From: CAJQQY01 sp964352225
GTDB lineage: Bacteria; Bacteroidota; Bacteroidia; Chitinophagales; Saprospiraceae
DNA length: 5,400 nucleotides
Assembly (NCBI GenBank): GCA_964352225.1
Contig: CAYGRM010000428.1
Location: 1 to 5,400, forward strand
Direction of reading: 5' to 3'
Part shown: positions 1 to 5,010 of the stretch, in pieces
Numbering within the stretch: the first letter of the stretch is position 1
Layout of the letters: each line of letters begins with the position of its first letter
Notes under the pieces: model-generated
Told to the model about the DNA's origin: nothing
The model's database searches: none
What the model saw: the letters and a program-made list of their open reading frames with translations, nothing else
Made by a program: the position numbers and the translations under genes

Positions 1-39
1 GCTATGCTAAGATGCGGCTTTTTTAGCTGCGACGTAGGA

Positions 40-53
40 GCTTTGTTCAACAA
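40..53. repeat. Left copy of 14-bp inverted repeat flanking the PIN cassette
   Basis: GCTTTGTTCAACAA here reappears as its exact reverse complement TTGTTGAACAAAGC at 1062-1075, just beyond the PIN gene. Each copy sits inside a near-palindrome centred on one base: CTTTGTT-C-AACAATG here and CTTTGTT-G-AACAAAG at the right end. The two copies bracket exactly one two-gene unit, which suggests an element boundary. The core GTTCAAC/GTTGAAC fits the degenerate RYYYAAC/GTTRRRY boxes of integron attC sites, but these consensus boxes are so loose that this is only suggestive. Confidence 0.5.
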
Positions 54-54
54 T

Positions 55-98
55 GTATATACAGCAAGTCAGGCTATGCGCCTGACTTGCGCATATAC
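55..98. repeat. Long hairpin upstream of the cassette, attC-like
   Basis: GTATAT-ACA-GCAAGTCAGGC (55-74) pairs with GCCTGACTTGC-GC-ATATAC (80-98) around the 5-nt loop TATGC. This gives an 11-bp inner stem and a 6-bp outer stem separated by an unequal internal loop (3 versus 2 nt). A near-perfect stem with an off-centre bulge is what folded integron attC sites look like. GCTATG occurs at 1, 73 and 105, as if boundary sequence were repeated. There is no T-tract, so it is not a typical terminator. Whether it is a recombination site is inference; the hairpin is plain. Confidence 0.55.
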
Positions 99-129
99 GA
101 AACAGCTATGTGCAAGAAGAAAAAATACA

Positions 130-441
130 ATGAGTACATTTAAAGAAATCATTAAAAGTCGAATTGAGAGGTTGAATGACCTGAAAGATAATTTTATTGA
201 TACAGTTAAGATTTTCTACTCTAATCCAAATGATAACCCCAGAGGAGTAACCCTCCTATCTCCAACAACAAGAAGATGGGGAAGCACAACAGAAAATCAT
301 GAATTTTACCAAGCAGCATTAAAAAAGGAATTTAATGAATTTACAGAGTACTTTGAATTGATTAAACCATTTTTCCCGATTCCACAAAAAAGAGTATTGA
401 TAAAACAAATACCATTATTAATGGATGGATTGAAAAAGTGA
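130..441 (+). CDS. Unknown 103-aa protein, first gene of a two-gene cassette with a PIN nuclease
   Basis: I do not recognise this protein family. The reading frame is open from position 4, but I place the start at ATG 130 because the upstream stretch is occupied by the 55-98 hairpin and because the ATG follows an A-rich leader (AAGAAAAAATACA), as other starts in the window do. The product is about 103 aa. It has a charged helical N-terminus (FKEIIKSRIERLNDLKDNF), a middle part rich in polar residues with TTRRWGSTTENHEFYQAAL, and a C-terminus with PFFPIPQKR. No signal peptide, membrane segment or metal site is visible. The stop codon overlaps the GTG start of the PIN gene by 4 nt, so the two are probably translationally coupled. 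That arrangement is typical of toxin-antitoxin pairs, and this gene is then the candidate antitoxin or partner, but it shows no recognisable antitoxin DNA-binding fold. Confidence 0.75.
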   Translation: MSTFKEIIKSRIERLNDLKDNFIDTVKIFYSNPNDNPRGVTLLSPTTRRWGSTTENHEFYQAALKKEFNEFTEYFELIKPFFPIPQKRVLIKQIPLLMDGLKK

Positions 442-1019
442 AAAATGCACCATCAAGTAGTAATCAATCGGCGAAGCAAGTGTTTTCAAAAGAATTAGAT
501 AAGTATTTAGAATGGATGTCAATTCTAAGAAGTCCAACAGAGGTAGAAGAAATTATTTACGTTCCTGATACTAATTGCCTTATTCGAAATCCTGATATTG
601 CAACTTATAATTGGGACAACCATAAGAAATTGGTTGTATTGATACCTCCAACTGTTACTTCAGAATTAGATTCATTAAAGATTAATCATAGAAATGAAAA
701 TGTAAGAAAGAAAGCAGAATCAGTTATTAGAAGGTTTAAAGGATTCCGAAAACAAGGTAATATTTTGGAAGGTGTCAAAGTCAATAAAAATATAATTATA
801 AGGTTTGAAGCAAGAGAATCAAAATTTGAAAATTCACTTTCATGGCTCGACTCAACAAATAATGATGATAGGATAATAAATTCTGTTTTAAGCATTCAAG
901 TAATGAATATCTTTTCTGATGTTAATCTAATTTCGACAGATTTAAATATTCAGAATAAGGCAGAATTTGCAGGAATTGAATATATAGATATTGGAGAAAA
1001 AATTAAATCCAACACATAA
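438..1019 (+). CDS. PIN-domain protein, probable metal-dependent ribonuclease
   Basis: A 193-aa protein with the PIN nuclease signature. The four expected acidic positions can be placed: D44 in YVPDTNCLI, E76 in PTVTSELDSL, D143/D144 in NNDDRIINSV, and D168 in LISTDLNIQNKA. PIN proteins bind Mg or Mn through these residues and cut RNA; VapC-type toxins are the best-known members. At 193 aa it is longer than typical VapC (about 130-140 aa), with about 38 extra N-terminal residues. The STDLNIQNKA ending resembles the PIN domain of PhoH-associated proteins more than that of classic VapC. The start is GTG 438, overlapping the previous stop by 4 nt; an internal ATG at about codon 27 is a weaker alternative because it breaks the coupling. 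The gene ends just before the 1027-1075 hairpin region. A toxin or defence role is inferred from the fold and the overlapping small partner. Confidence 0.85.
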   Translation: MKNAPSSSNQSAKQVFSKELDKYLEWMSILRSPTEVEEIIYVPDTNCLIRNPDIATYNWDNHKKLVVLIPPTVTSELDSLKINHRNENVRKKAESVIRRFKGFRKQGNILEGVKVNKNIIIRFEARESKFENSLSWLDSTNNDDRIINSVLSIQVMNIFSDVNLISTDLNIQNKAEFAGIEYIDIGEKIKSNT

Positions 1020-1026
1020 TATTAGA

Positions 1027-1075
1027 GCCTGATAGTCGTGGCAGCGCCCGGCGATCAGCCTTTGTTGAACAAAGC
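1027..1075. repeat. Hairpin region and right 14-bp inverted repeat closing the PIN cassette
   Basis: CTGAT (1029-1033) pairs with ATCAG (1054-1058) around a GC-rich interior holding a GGC-AGC-GCC mini-hairpin (1040-1048). It is followed directly by the palindrome CTTTGTT-G-AACAAAG (1060-1074), whose 1062-1075 part is the exact inverse of 40-53. The stretch is markedly more GC-rich than the genes on either side. ATCCAAC at the end of the PIN gene and GTTGAAC at 1064-1070 would serve as the outer boxes of an attC-like site of about 60 nt. It could equally be a terminator, although no T-run follows. Confidence 0.45.
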
Positions 1076-1099
1076 GGCGTCAATCAATTCCCTATGAAC

Positions 1100-1129
1100 T
1101 TTCAATTTTATAAAGATTCAAGTATCTTG
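1100..1129 (+). promoter_or_regulatory. Candidate Bacteroidota-type promoter for the HTH gene
   Basis: TTTC (1100-1103), a 19-nt spacer, then TATCTTG (1123-1129). The Bacteroidota primary sigma consensus is TTTG-N19-TAnnTTTG, so this has the right spacing with one mismatch in the first box and an imperfect second box. A start a few bases downstream would leave a leader of roughly 15 nt before ATG 1150. Confidence 0.3.
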
Positions 1130-1149
1130 TTTTTAAAAAATAGAATCAA

Positions 1150-1431
1150 ATGTCAGAGACACGAACACCAATAGAAGTAAAGCGAGATTTAAGGAACCAA
1201 GTTGCAGCGTTAAAAGAAATGTTGCACCATGGCGCTCGAAAAGAATTAGCTAAAGAATTAAATATTTCAGATTCTTATGTACGAGATGTATTAGCAGGTA
1301 GGAGATGGGATTTGCGAGTTATAGAAGGATTAATCGGCATTGCAAAAAAGAACATGAATCGAGCGTTAAAAGCAGAATCAGAAATCAAGAAATTAGTGGC
1401 TCAGAAAAAAGAAATCGACTCAGAAAAATAA
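1150..1431 (+). CDS. Small helix-turn-helix DNA-binding protein (Cro/C1 type)
   Basis: A 93-aa protein. Residues about 29-62 form a helix-turn-helix: RKELAKELNIS as the first helix and turn, then SDSYVRDVLAGRRWD, where SYVRDVLAGRR is the likely recognition helix. A further helix (RVIEGLIGIAKKN) follows. The C-terminal 30 residues are rich in K and E (KAESEIKKLVAQKKEID) and could form a short coiled coil for dimerisation. This layout matches small phage or plasmid-type repressors and other compact regulators that bind DNA operators. The ATG at 1150 follows an A-rich leader (AAAAAATAGAATCAA) with no good Shine-Dalgarno. The gene stands alone, with a candidate promoter in front and a strong terminator behind. 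Its target is unknown; it may control itself or the neighbouring cassette. Confidence 0.85.
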   Translation: MSETRTPIEVKRDLRNQVAALKEMLHHGARKELAKELNISDSYVRDVLAGRRWDLRVIEGLIGIAKKNMNRALKAESEIKKLVAQKKEIDSEK

Positions 1432-1476
1432 AATTTTGAATCGATAATTTTTTTTGGATGAAAGAAATAAAATTTT

Positions 1477-1512
1477 AGAAACCCGATTCAATTAGTTTTG
1501 AATCGGGTTTCT
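1477..1512. terminator. Strong hairpin terminator, probably bidirectional
   Basis: GAAACCCGATTCAA (1478-1491) pairs perfectly with TTGAATCGGGTTTC (1498-1511) around a 6-nt loop, with one more A-T pair outside. On the plus strand the stem is followed by TTGTTTCT, ending the HTH transcript. On the minus strand it is followed by TAAAATTTTATTTC. It sits between the plus-strand HTH gene and the minus-strand structured RNA, so it is well placed to stop both convergent transcripts. Confidence 0.8.
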
Positions 1513-1562
1513 TGTTTCTACGAATCAGGTTCATGGTTTTGAAAGTTGATGTTTCGAAATAC

Positions 1563-2150
1563 AAGCGACGAAAGCGAGGGAAGGTTTTGGGTTGAAGCTT
1601 GAAGCGAAAGTCAGCGACTCTGATAAATTGAAAAGCCGTTTCCTATCCGTTCATCAGCAGCGGAGTTTATTCCATTCATAAATTTAAAAATATTGGAAGC
1701 TGTTTTTTTGCTCAACTCAAAATCCTTTTACAGCTTCATTCCGTTCCTCCATTCAGCCGTAACGCGCACAGCATCCAATATTTTAAATTCATTCATTCCA
1801 TAAAATCCGCAGCTTCTCTCACGCTCACGAGTAGCTAGAGAAAAAGCCTGCTATACGTCTTTTTCTCTAGCCACTCGCAAACCAAACCCGCTCGTACTTT
1901 CAGCCAAAAGCTTTCCTTTCAATTATCAACGCAAAAAGTTAGTGGATTTATTGAAGTTCAGTTTTAATCTCATCCGTCACATAGCTTCCTAAACTCTAAA
2001 TCATCTCCTCCGCTATGTTCCTAAGATTTCCCTTCGAGCGTCGCTTCGTCATGCACCTGTGCCTACGCTTTGCTTTACTACATCGCATCAGCGATGTAGT
2101 AAAGCAAAACGTAGTTTGCACAGGCGCATTCCTCAGCGAAAATTAGGTGC
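1563..2150 (-). ncRNA. Large structured noncoding RNA element, left copy (novel or unrecognised)
   Basis: This roughly 590-nt stretch has no convincing gene but folds into many stems, and it is homologous to the inverse of 5011-5400. Visible helices (plus coordinates): 2056-2086 with 2091-2124, about 31 bp with a TTT bulge; 1979-1985 with 2012-2018; 1944-1947 with 1972-1975; the 19-bp hairpin 1828-1846 with 1859-1877 with loop 1847-1858; and the long imperfect helix 1656-1702 with 1769-1814. A possible closing helix pairs 1565-1580 with about 2031-2050. The longest block identical to the right copy is 31 nt (1895-1925). The minus strand is chosen because A1833-C1872 and C2068-A2109 become G-U wobbles there. 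It lies downstream of the minus-strand SLOG gene, and the terminator at 1477-1512 would end it. Boundaries are approximate. I cannot match it to a named RNA family; a DNA-level role, such as a recombination or replication site, remains possible. Confidence 0.6.
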
Positions 2151-2226
2151 TTTTAAAAAAGCTTTTTTTTCTTCTCTCTTATCGCTTGTTCGATTTTCCG
2201 AGAAGCGCAGCTTCCAGATTTTGAAG

Positions 2227-2628
2227 CTAGAACAATTTTGAAGCTGGAGCCGTGTATTTGAGATTTCCAGTTTGGAATTTCTCATATAGTGGTTTTCCTG
2301 CTTTGATAGTTTCGGTTGCGGTATGTCCAGTTCCTCCGGTTCTTTTTTCTGTGGTGTATAATGCTAGCGTTTTATTTGCCAGTTTCACCAGTTCTTTGTT
2401 TCGGATTAATGGAGCGGCTTTTCCGTGTTCCTCATAATTGGGTTTGATTACATGAGTTTTGATTCCGTTTTCCTTTGCCCAGTTTTCGGCTAGCGTGTCA
2501 GCACCTTTTGCACCGCCATGTAAGAGCATTGTTATTTTTTGCCCTTCTTTAGTTTTGAGTTCCTCGATTGCTAGTTTTAGCGTTTTCGGATCTTCTAGTT
2601 TTCGACTTCCTGTGATTAATAACTTCAT
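2227..2628 (-). CDS. DUF2493 / YspA-type SLOG-superfamily nucleotide-binding protein
   Basis: A 133-aa protein with the hallmarks of the cpYpsA-related SLOG family (DUF2493): an N-terminal beta strand and GSR motif (MKLLITGSR, residues 1-9), the glycine-rich HGGAKGAD loop (37-44), PLIRNKELV (73-81) with the conserved RN, and GGTGHTATETIKAGKP (98-113). These segments line a Rossmann-like pocket thought to bind a nucleotide or nucleotide-derived ligand; members are frequent on phages and plasmids and in conflict-system contexts. The length is normal for a single-domain member. ATG 2628 is preceded on the minus strand by an A-rich stretch (AGTATCTTTAATA). It is transcribed away from the plus-strand gene run through a shared 218-nt divergent region, and its stop lies about 77 nt before the left structured RNA, so the two could share a transcript. 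The exact ligand cannot be read from the sequence. Confidence 0.9.
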   Translation of the reverse strand: MKLLITGSRKLEDPKTLKLAIEELKTKEGQKITMLLHGGAKGADTLAENWAKENGIKTHVIKPNYEEHGKAAPLIRNKELVKLANKTLALYTTEKRTGGTGHTATETIKAGKPLYEKFQTGNLKYTAPASKLF

Positions 2629-2846
2629 TATTAAAGATACTCATTTTGTGTATATTATTTTAGGTTTCAGTTTCCTGTTTTACATATTTTTTTTCATTAT
2701 GTGATTTTATTTAAAGATACATATTAGAGAAAAAAAAAGATGAGAAATAAGTAAAAAAGATTTTTTATTATCGTGCATTTTGTGTATATTTATATAACGA
2801 AACAAAGGAGATTGTCACCTAATTAATTCACTAAAATTTAAGCAAA
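2629..2846. promoter_or_regulatory. Divergent control region with a 15-bp direct repeat
   Basis: This very AT-rich gap separates the divergent SLOG gene and the plus-strand gene run, so it should contain both promoters. CATTTTGTGTATATT occurs twice in the same orientation (2642-2656 and 2776-2790), and TTAAAGATAC also occurs twice (2631-2640 and 2711-2720), joined to the 15-mer only in the first copy. Repeats of this kind in a divergent gap suggest operator sites or duplicated promoter elements. TATATT and TATAAC at about 2785-2798 could serve as -10-like elements for the plus-strand genes, but no clear -35 is seen. A purine-rich AAAGGAG (2804-2810) lies too far from ATG 2847 to act as its Shine-Dalgarno. 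Confidence 0.5.
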
Positions 2847-3158
2847 ATGACCTACATCCCACCAAATCCATTCGACCATAATAACAGTCAACTAGGCGAG
2901 CATGTAACAGACCGCACACATGAACAAATCGCAGCGGAATACCTAGCAGCGCAGAAGCGAGAAATGAGAATGGGTTCTCAGAATTGCAAAAATATTGAGG
3001 CGCTTATGTCATTGTCTCATATTGCTTCATTGCTTGCTAAGAAAATCGAGTACAATCACACCTTAATTTCTAAGCCTTCCAAAATGAATATCGAGATAGG
3101 AAAACTCAGTCAAAAGATTGAAGACCTAGAAGCAGATTTTTTCGAGTATCAATTTTGA
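2847..3158 (+). CDS. Unknown 103-aa helical protein, first gene of the plus-strand run
   Basis: No family recognised. The product is 103 aa, soluble and without a signal peptide. It opens with a short polar, proline-containing segment (MTYIPPNPFDHNNSQLGEH), then appears almost wholly helical: THEQIAAEYLAAQKREMRMG, a central EALMSLSHIASLLAKKIEYN, and a C-terminal KLSQKIEDLEADFFEYQF with heptad-like spacing that could form a coiled coil. ATG 2847 follows TTTAAGCAAA, like other starts here. It is the first gene downstream of the divergent control region and is followed by a GC-rich hairpin before the next gene. Its helical, possibly oligomeric character is all that can be said; a structural or adaptor role within a phage or plasmid module is a guess. 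Confidence 0.75.
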   Translation: MTYIPPNPFDHNNSQLGEHVTDRTHEQIAAEYLAAQKREMRMGSQNCKNIEALMSLSHIASLLAKKIEYNHTLISKPSKMNIEIGKLSQKIEDLEADFFEYQF

Positions 3159-3177
3159 TACACATACTATGAGGAAC

Positions 3178-3201
3178 GAGCGCAGCGAATCCGCTGCGCT
3201 C
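3178..3201 (+). promoter_or_regulatory. Perfect 10-bp intercistronic hairpin
   Basis: GAGCGCAGCG (3178-3187) pairs perfectly with CGCTGCGCTC (3192-3201) around the loop AATC. It is far more GC-rich than its surroundings and lies in the 73-nt gap between two co-directional genes. No T-run follows, so it is more likely an mRNA-processing or stability element, or a partial attenuator, than a full terminator. Confidence 0.55.
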
Positions 3202-3231
3202 ACATTCAAAAATTCTTAAACAAACAACATT

Positions 3232-3549
3232 ATGGAAATCAAAAGCCAAAGCTTTCGAACTGGGCCAACTATGCTCACAAGTGGTGTAATTTCTTACATG
3301 CCACTAATTCCCAACTTTTATTTATTCATCAAGCAATGCCTTGAAAAACACAAGTCCTGTGACTGGGGCGACTGCTGCGAGAGTGACTGGAAAGACAATG
3401 ATGCAAGCATAGAAATAGGGGAGCGGATTATCTCAGTTTATCACCTTCCAGGAGATTTTACAAAAGTCATCAATCGAGATACTAAAATCTGGATAATCAC
3501 AGAACGAGATAGAAGTGCAACGACTGTACTTTTCCCATCAGAATATTAA
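3232..3549 (+). CDS. Plasmid-type small protein of the family often mislabelled 'type I restriction endonuclease subunit M'
   Basis: A 105-aa protein. I recognise the family pattern rather than a proven function: an N-terminal region ending in a helix with a conserved H (LFIKQCLEKH, H40), then DWGD (44-47), ND (55-56), a conserved E in IGERIISVYHL, and the strongly conserved C-terminus IWIITERDRSATTVLFPSEY (86-105). Small proteins with H...DWGD...ND...ITE.DRS.TT.L.P.EY are common on conjugative plasmids and integrative elements of many phyla and are frequently mis-annotated as a restriction-modification subunit; nothing here resembles a methylase or nuclease. The cysteines at 36, 43, 48 and 49 are extra and might be incidental. 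The start lies in TTAAACAAACAACATTATG, nearly the same context as the next gene. Its presence argues that this module belongs to a mobile element. Confidence 0.8.
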   Translation: MEIKSQSFRTGPTMLTSGVISYMPLIPNFYLFIKQCLEKHKSCDWGDCCESDWKDNDASIEIGERIISVYHLPGDFTKVINRDTKIWIITERDRSATTVLFPSEY

Positions 3550-3560
3550 AACAGCGGATT

Positions 3561-3622
3561 TTTGACCCTGAATCCTTTGCGTGTATGCAAAAAGAAATAC
3601 CAATAAAGGAGGATGGGTCAAA
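3561..3622 (+). promoter_or_regulatory. Structured mRNA leader that buries a Shine-Dalgarno-like sequence
   Basis: TTTGACCC (3561-3568) is the exact complement of GGGTCAAA (3615-3622), and ATCC(TTT) at 3572-3578 can extend the stem against AAAGGAGGAT (3605-3614). The paired arm contains AAAGGAGG, a near-ideal Shine-Dalgarno, yet it lies 53 nt before ATG 3666. The 18-codon frame from ATG 3613 ends in TGA overlapping ATG 3666 (ATGA). This could be a translational control leader, but the Shine-Dalgarno abuts that ATG with no spacer, so use of the mini-ORF is doubtful. Confidence 0.4.
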
Positions 3623-3665
3623 TTTTACAACAACATATTTACAAACTTTTTTTAAACAAACAATT

Positions 3666-4379
3666 ATGAAAAATTTAAATCCAAATTCAAATCCTACAAA
3701 CCTAATCAATGAAGGTGAAGTAAAAAAAATTCTCTACATGGCAGGAAGTCCAAGAAGCTACCGCCTAGACTTATCAAAAGGTTACTTGAACTTAAACGGA
3801 ATTACTCCAATTACGAAACCAAAGGAAGAGTTCCAAGTCATTCCAATCGCGATTAGAACGCTAGAAGCGGATCTTTTCAATCAAGGAAACAAAAAATGGT
3901 GTGAGTTCTATTTCCTCAATGAAGAATCGCACGTTTGCTGCTTCATGTTTCACGAATACAGCTTAGACAACTTTAGAGAGCAGTTTAAAGAATTGTATTA
4001 CGATGAAATTGCACCAACTGACGCACGTTGGAAAATTAGCTTCGAGGAAAAGCATAACAAGGAAGGCAACAAATATTTTATGGCAAATTTTGCCTACGAA
4101 ATGTTAAAGCCTGATGAAGTAGCCATTCAAGCGGAATTGGTTTCTCAAATCAAAAACCAAGCTACTTACATCTTCCGAGGAGACACGGCAGAGCATCCAA
4201 GTACTTACAAAATTGGTTACTCGTCACCGCAAGAACCAACACAAGAGGACTTGAAACTAGAAGCAGCAAAGAGACAAAAGTTACTTGATGAAGTTTTCCC
4301 GATTCCTGAGAAAAAAGAAGCTGAGAAACCAAAAGTGAAAGCGACAAGGAAACCACGAGTCAAGAAAGCAGTCGCTTAA
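3666..4379 (+). CDS. Unknown 237-aa protein with a lysine-rich C-terminal tail
   Basis: I do not recognise this family. The frame is open from 3585, but ATG 3666 is the better start: it follows TTTAAACAAACAATT, almost identical to the context of ATG 3232, and it avoids the structured leader. The 237-aa product has a polar N-terminus, a beta-rich globular section (LYMAGSPRSYRLDLSKGYLN, then EFQVIPIAIRTLEADL), and KKWCEFYFLNEESHVCCFMFHEYS with three cysteines (79, 91, 92). An acidic YYDEIAPTDARW stretch and a helical C-terminal half follow. The last 25 residues are highly basic (KPKVKATRKPRVKKAVA), typical of nonspecific contact with nucleic acid. A globular beta domain plus basic tail would suit a nucleic-acid-binding accessory protein of a phage or plasmid, but no motif proves it. 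It is the largest gene of the run. Confidence 0.85.
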   Translation: MKNLNPNSNPTNLINEGEVKKILYMAGSPRSYRLDLSKGYLNLNGITPITKPKEEFQVIPIAIRTLEADLFNQGNKKWCEFYFLNEESHVCCFMFHEYSLDNFREQFKELYYDEIAPTDARWKISFEEKHNKEGNKYFMANFAYEMLKPDEVAIQAELVSQIKNQATYIFRGDTAEHPSTYKIGYSSPQEPTQEDLKLEAAKRQKLLDEVFPIPEKKEAEKPKVKATRKPRVKKAVA

Positions 4380-4405
4380 TTTTAGTCAATAATGTTTCTA
4401 TTCGG

Positions 4406-4429
4406 AGGAAGCGGGGAAACTCGCTTCCT
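4406..4429 (+). promoter_or_regulatory. 8-bp intercistronic hairpin
   Basis: AGGAAGCG (4406-4413) pairs with CGCTTCCT (4422-4429) around GGGAAACT, in the 76-nt gap before the membrane microprotein gene. As with the 3178-3201 hairpin there is no adjacent T-tract; it is followed by an A-rich leader and the next ATG. It is the third hairpin in a row at this relative place in the gene run. Confidence 0.5.
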
Positions 4430-4455
4430 ACTTTAAAACTCAAAATTTAAAAATT

Positions 4456-4587
4456 ATGATTATTGCAGCTTGGATCTTGCTTGTTTGTCTAGGAGTCTGG
4501 ATTCCTGAAATCCTACACGAAAGAGAAGAGAGAAGAAAGAAACGGGAAAACGACAAGAAGCTTAAAAAATTAAAATCGAATGACTAG
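4456..4587 (+). CDS. 43-aa single-pass membrane microprotein
   Basis: ATG 4456 in AATTTAAAAATTATG opens a 43-codon frame ending in TAG at 4585-4587. Residues 1-20 (MIIAAWILLVCLGVWIPEIL) form one hydrophobic membrane segment. The remaining 23 residues (HEREERRKKRENDKKLKKLK...) are almost all charged, so the tail should stay in the cytoplasm. The start context matches the other genes of the run, and its last 8 nt overlap the start of the zinc-ribbon gene (ATGACTAG), implying translational coupling. Both points support a real gene despite its size. The function is unknown; small phage or plasmid membrane proteins of this build include holin- or spanin-like and membrane-anchoring proteins, but nothing here distinguishes among them. 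Confidence 0.65.
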   Translation: MIIAAWILLVCLGVWIPEILHEREERRKKRENDKKLKKLKSND

Positions 4588-4906
4588 AATCGAAAAATTA
4601 AAAACCACACTTTCTCAAACCTCGGTAGAATACACAGCAACACAGAACCGAACGATGCGAGAAATTTTAGCCCAGGAATGGGAGAAACAAAAAGCAGAAT
4701 TAGACGAACTTTTGATTTCTGAATGTTGTGACGCAAAAATCCTACAAACAAGAGTTCACGGAGACGGAACTGGAATTTGCGAAAACTGCAGACAAGAAGC
4801 AGAACCAAAAGAACCTACTTCCAATTGTTGTGATGCTGAAATTTGGATGGAAGATGCCAACTATCACGGCAAGTGTAAAGCGTGCGGAGAAAATTGTACT
4901 CCATAA
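4580..4906 (+). CDS. Small protein with two CCDA-type zinc-ribbon repeats
   Basis: A 108-aa protein. The first 47 residues are a charged helix (RIEKLKTTLSQTSVEY...REILAQEWEKQKAELDELL). Two related metal-binding units follow: ECCDAKI (C49, C50) paired with CENC (C67, C70), and NCCDAEI (C83, C84) paired with CKAC (C99, C102), with an extra C106. CC-x-A...C-x2-C units of this kind are familiar in small phage and plasmid proteins and should each bind one zinc. The internal duplication is clear from the repeated CCDA-x-I spacing. ATG 4580 overlaps the preceding microprotein stop by 8 nt, so the pair is probably co-translated. It is the last gene of the run; an intrinsic terminator begins 18 nt after the stop. 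The role may be nucleic-acid or protein binding, which is inference from the fold type. Confidence 0.85.
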   Translation: MTRIEKLKTTLSQTSVEYTATQNRTMREILAQEWEKQKAELDELLISECCDAKILQTRVHGDGTGICENCRQEAEPKEPTSNCCDAEIWMEDANYHGKCKACGENCTP

Positions 4907-4924
4907 GAAAGTATGTTTGTTTAG

Positions 4925-4970
4925 ATCCCCGAATTTCCAAGAAAAAGTTTTTGGATTTTCGGGATTTTTT
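4925..4970 (+). terminator. Intrinsic terminator ending the plus-strand gene run
   Basis: ATCCCCGAATTTCCAA (4925-4940) pairs with TTGGATTTTCGGGAT (4951-4964 region) with one bulged C and a mismatch, followed immediately by six T (4965-4970). It is a textbook rho-independent terminator, placed 18 nt after the zinc-ribbon stop. It separates the gene run from the right structured RNA, so that RNA needs either its own promoter or read-through. Confidence 0.85.
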
Positions 4971-5010
4971 CAAAACACCATAGGAGAAAAAAATAAGAAA
5001 GTTTTTGTAA

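Noticed and set aside
1563..2150. Group II intron or retron as explanation for the structured region
   Set aside because: No domain V-like hairpin, no reverse transcriptase gene and no msr/msd arrangement is visible in the window; the outward twin arrangement is also unlike an intron.
2059..2241. 60-codon plus-strand frame
   Set aside because: It covers the large hairpin at 2056-2124 and the end of the SLOG gene; its composition reflects the inverted repeat and it has no counterpart in the right copy.
2252..2704. Two plus-strand hydrophobic frames opposite the SLOG gene
   Set aside because: They are antisense shadows of a well-recognised gene; apparent membrane segments arise from complementing its codons.
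3178..3201. Rho-independent terminator between the first two genes of the run
   Set aside because: The stem is perfect but is followed by ACATTCAAAA rather than a T-run, so full termination is unlikely.
3232..3549. Restriction-modification subunit
   Set aside because: Family members often carry this label in databases, but the 105-aa protein has no methyltransferase, specificity or nuclease motif.
3585..3665. N-terminal extension of the 237-aa protein from ATG 3585
   Set aside because: The extension crosses the structured leader, and ATG 3666 has a start context nearly identical to that of the neighbouring gene at 3232.
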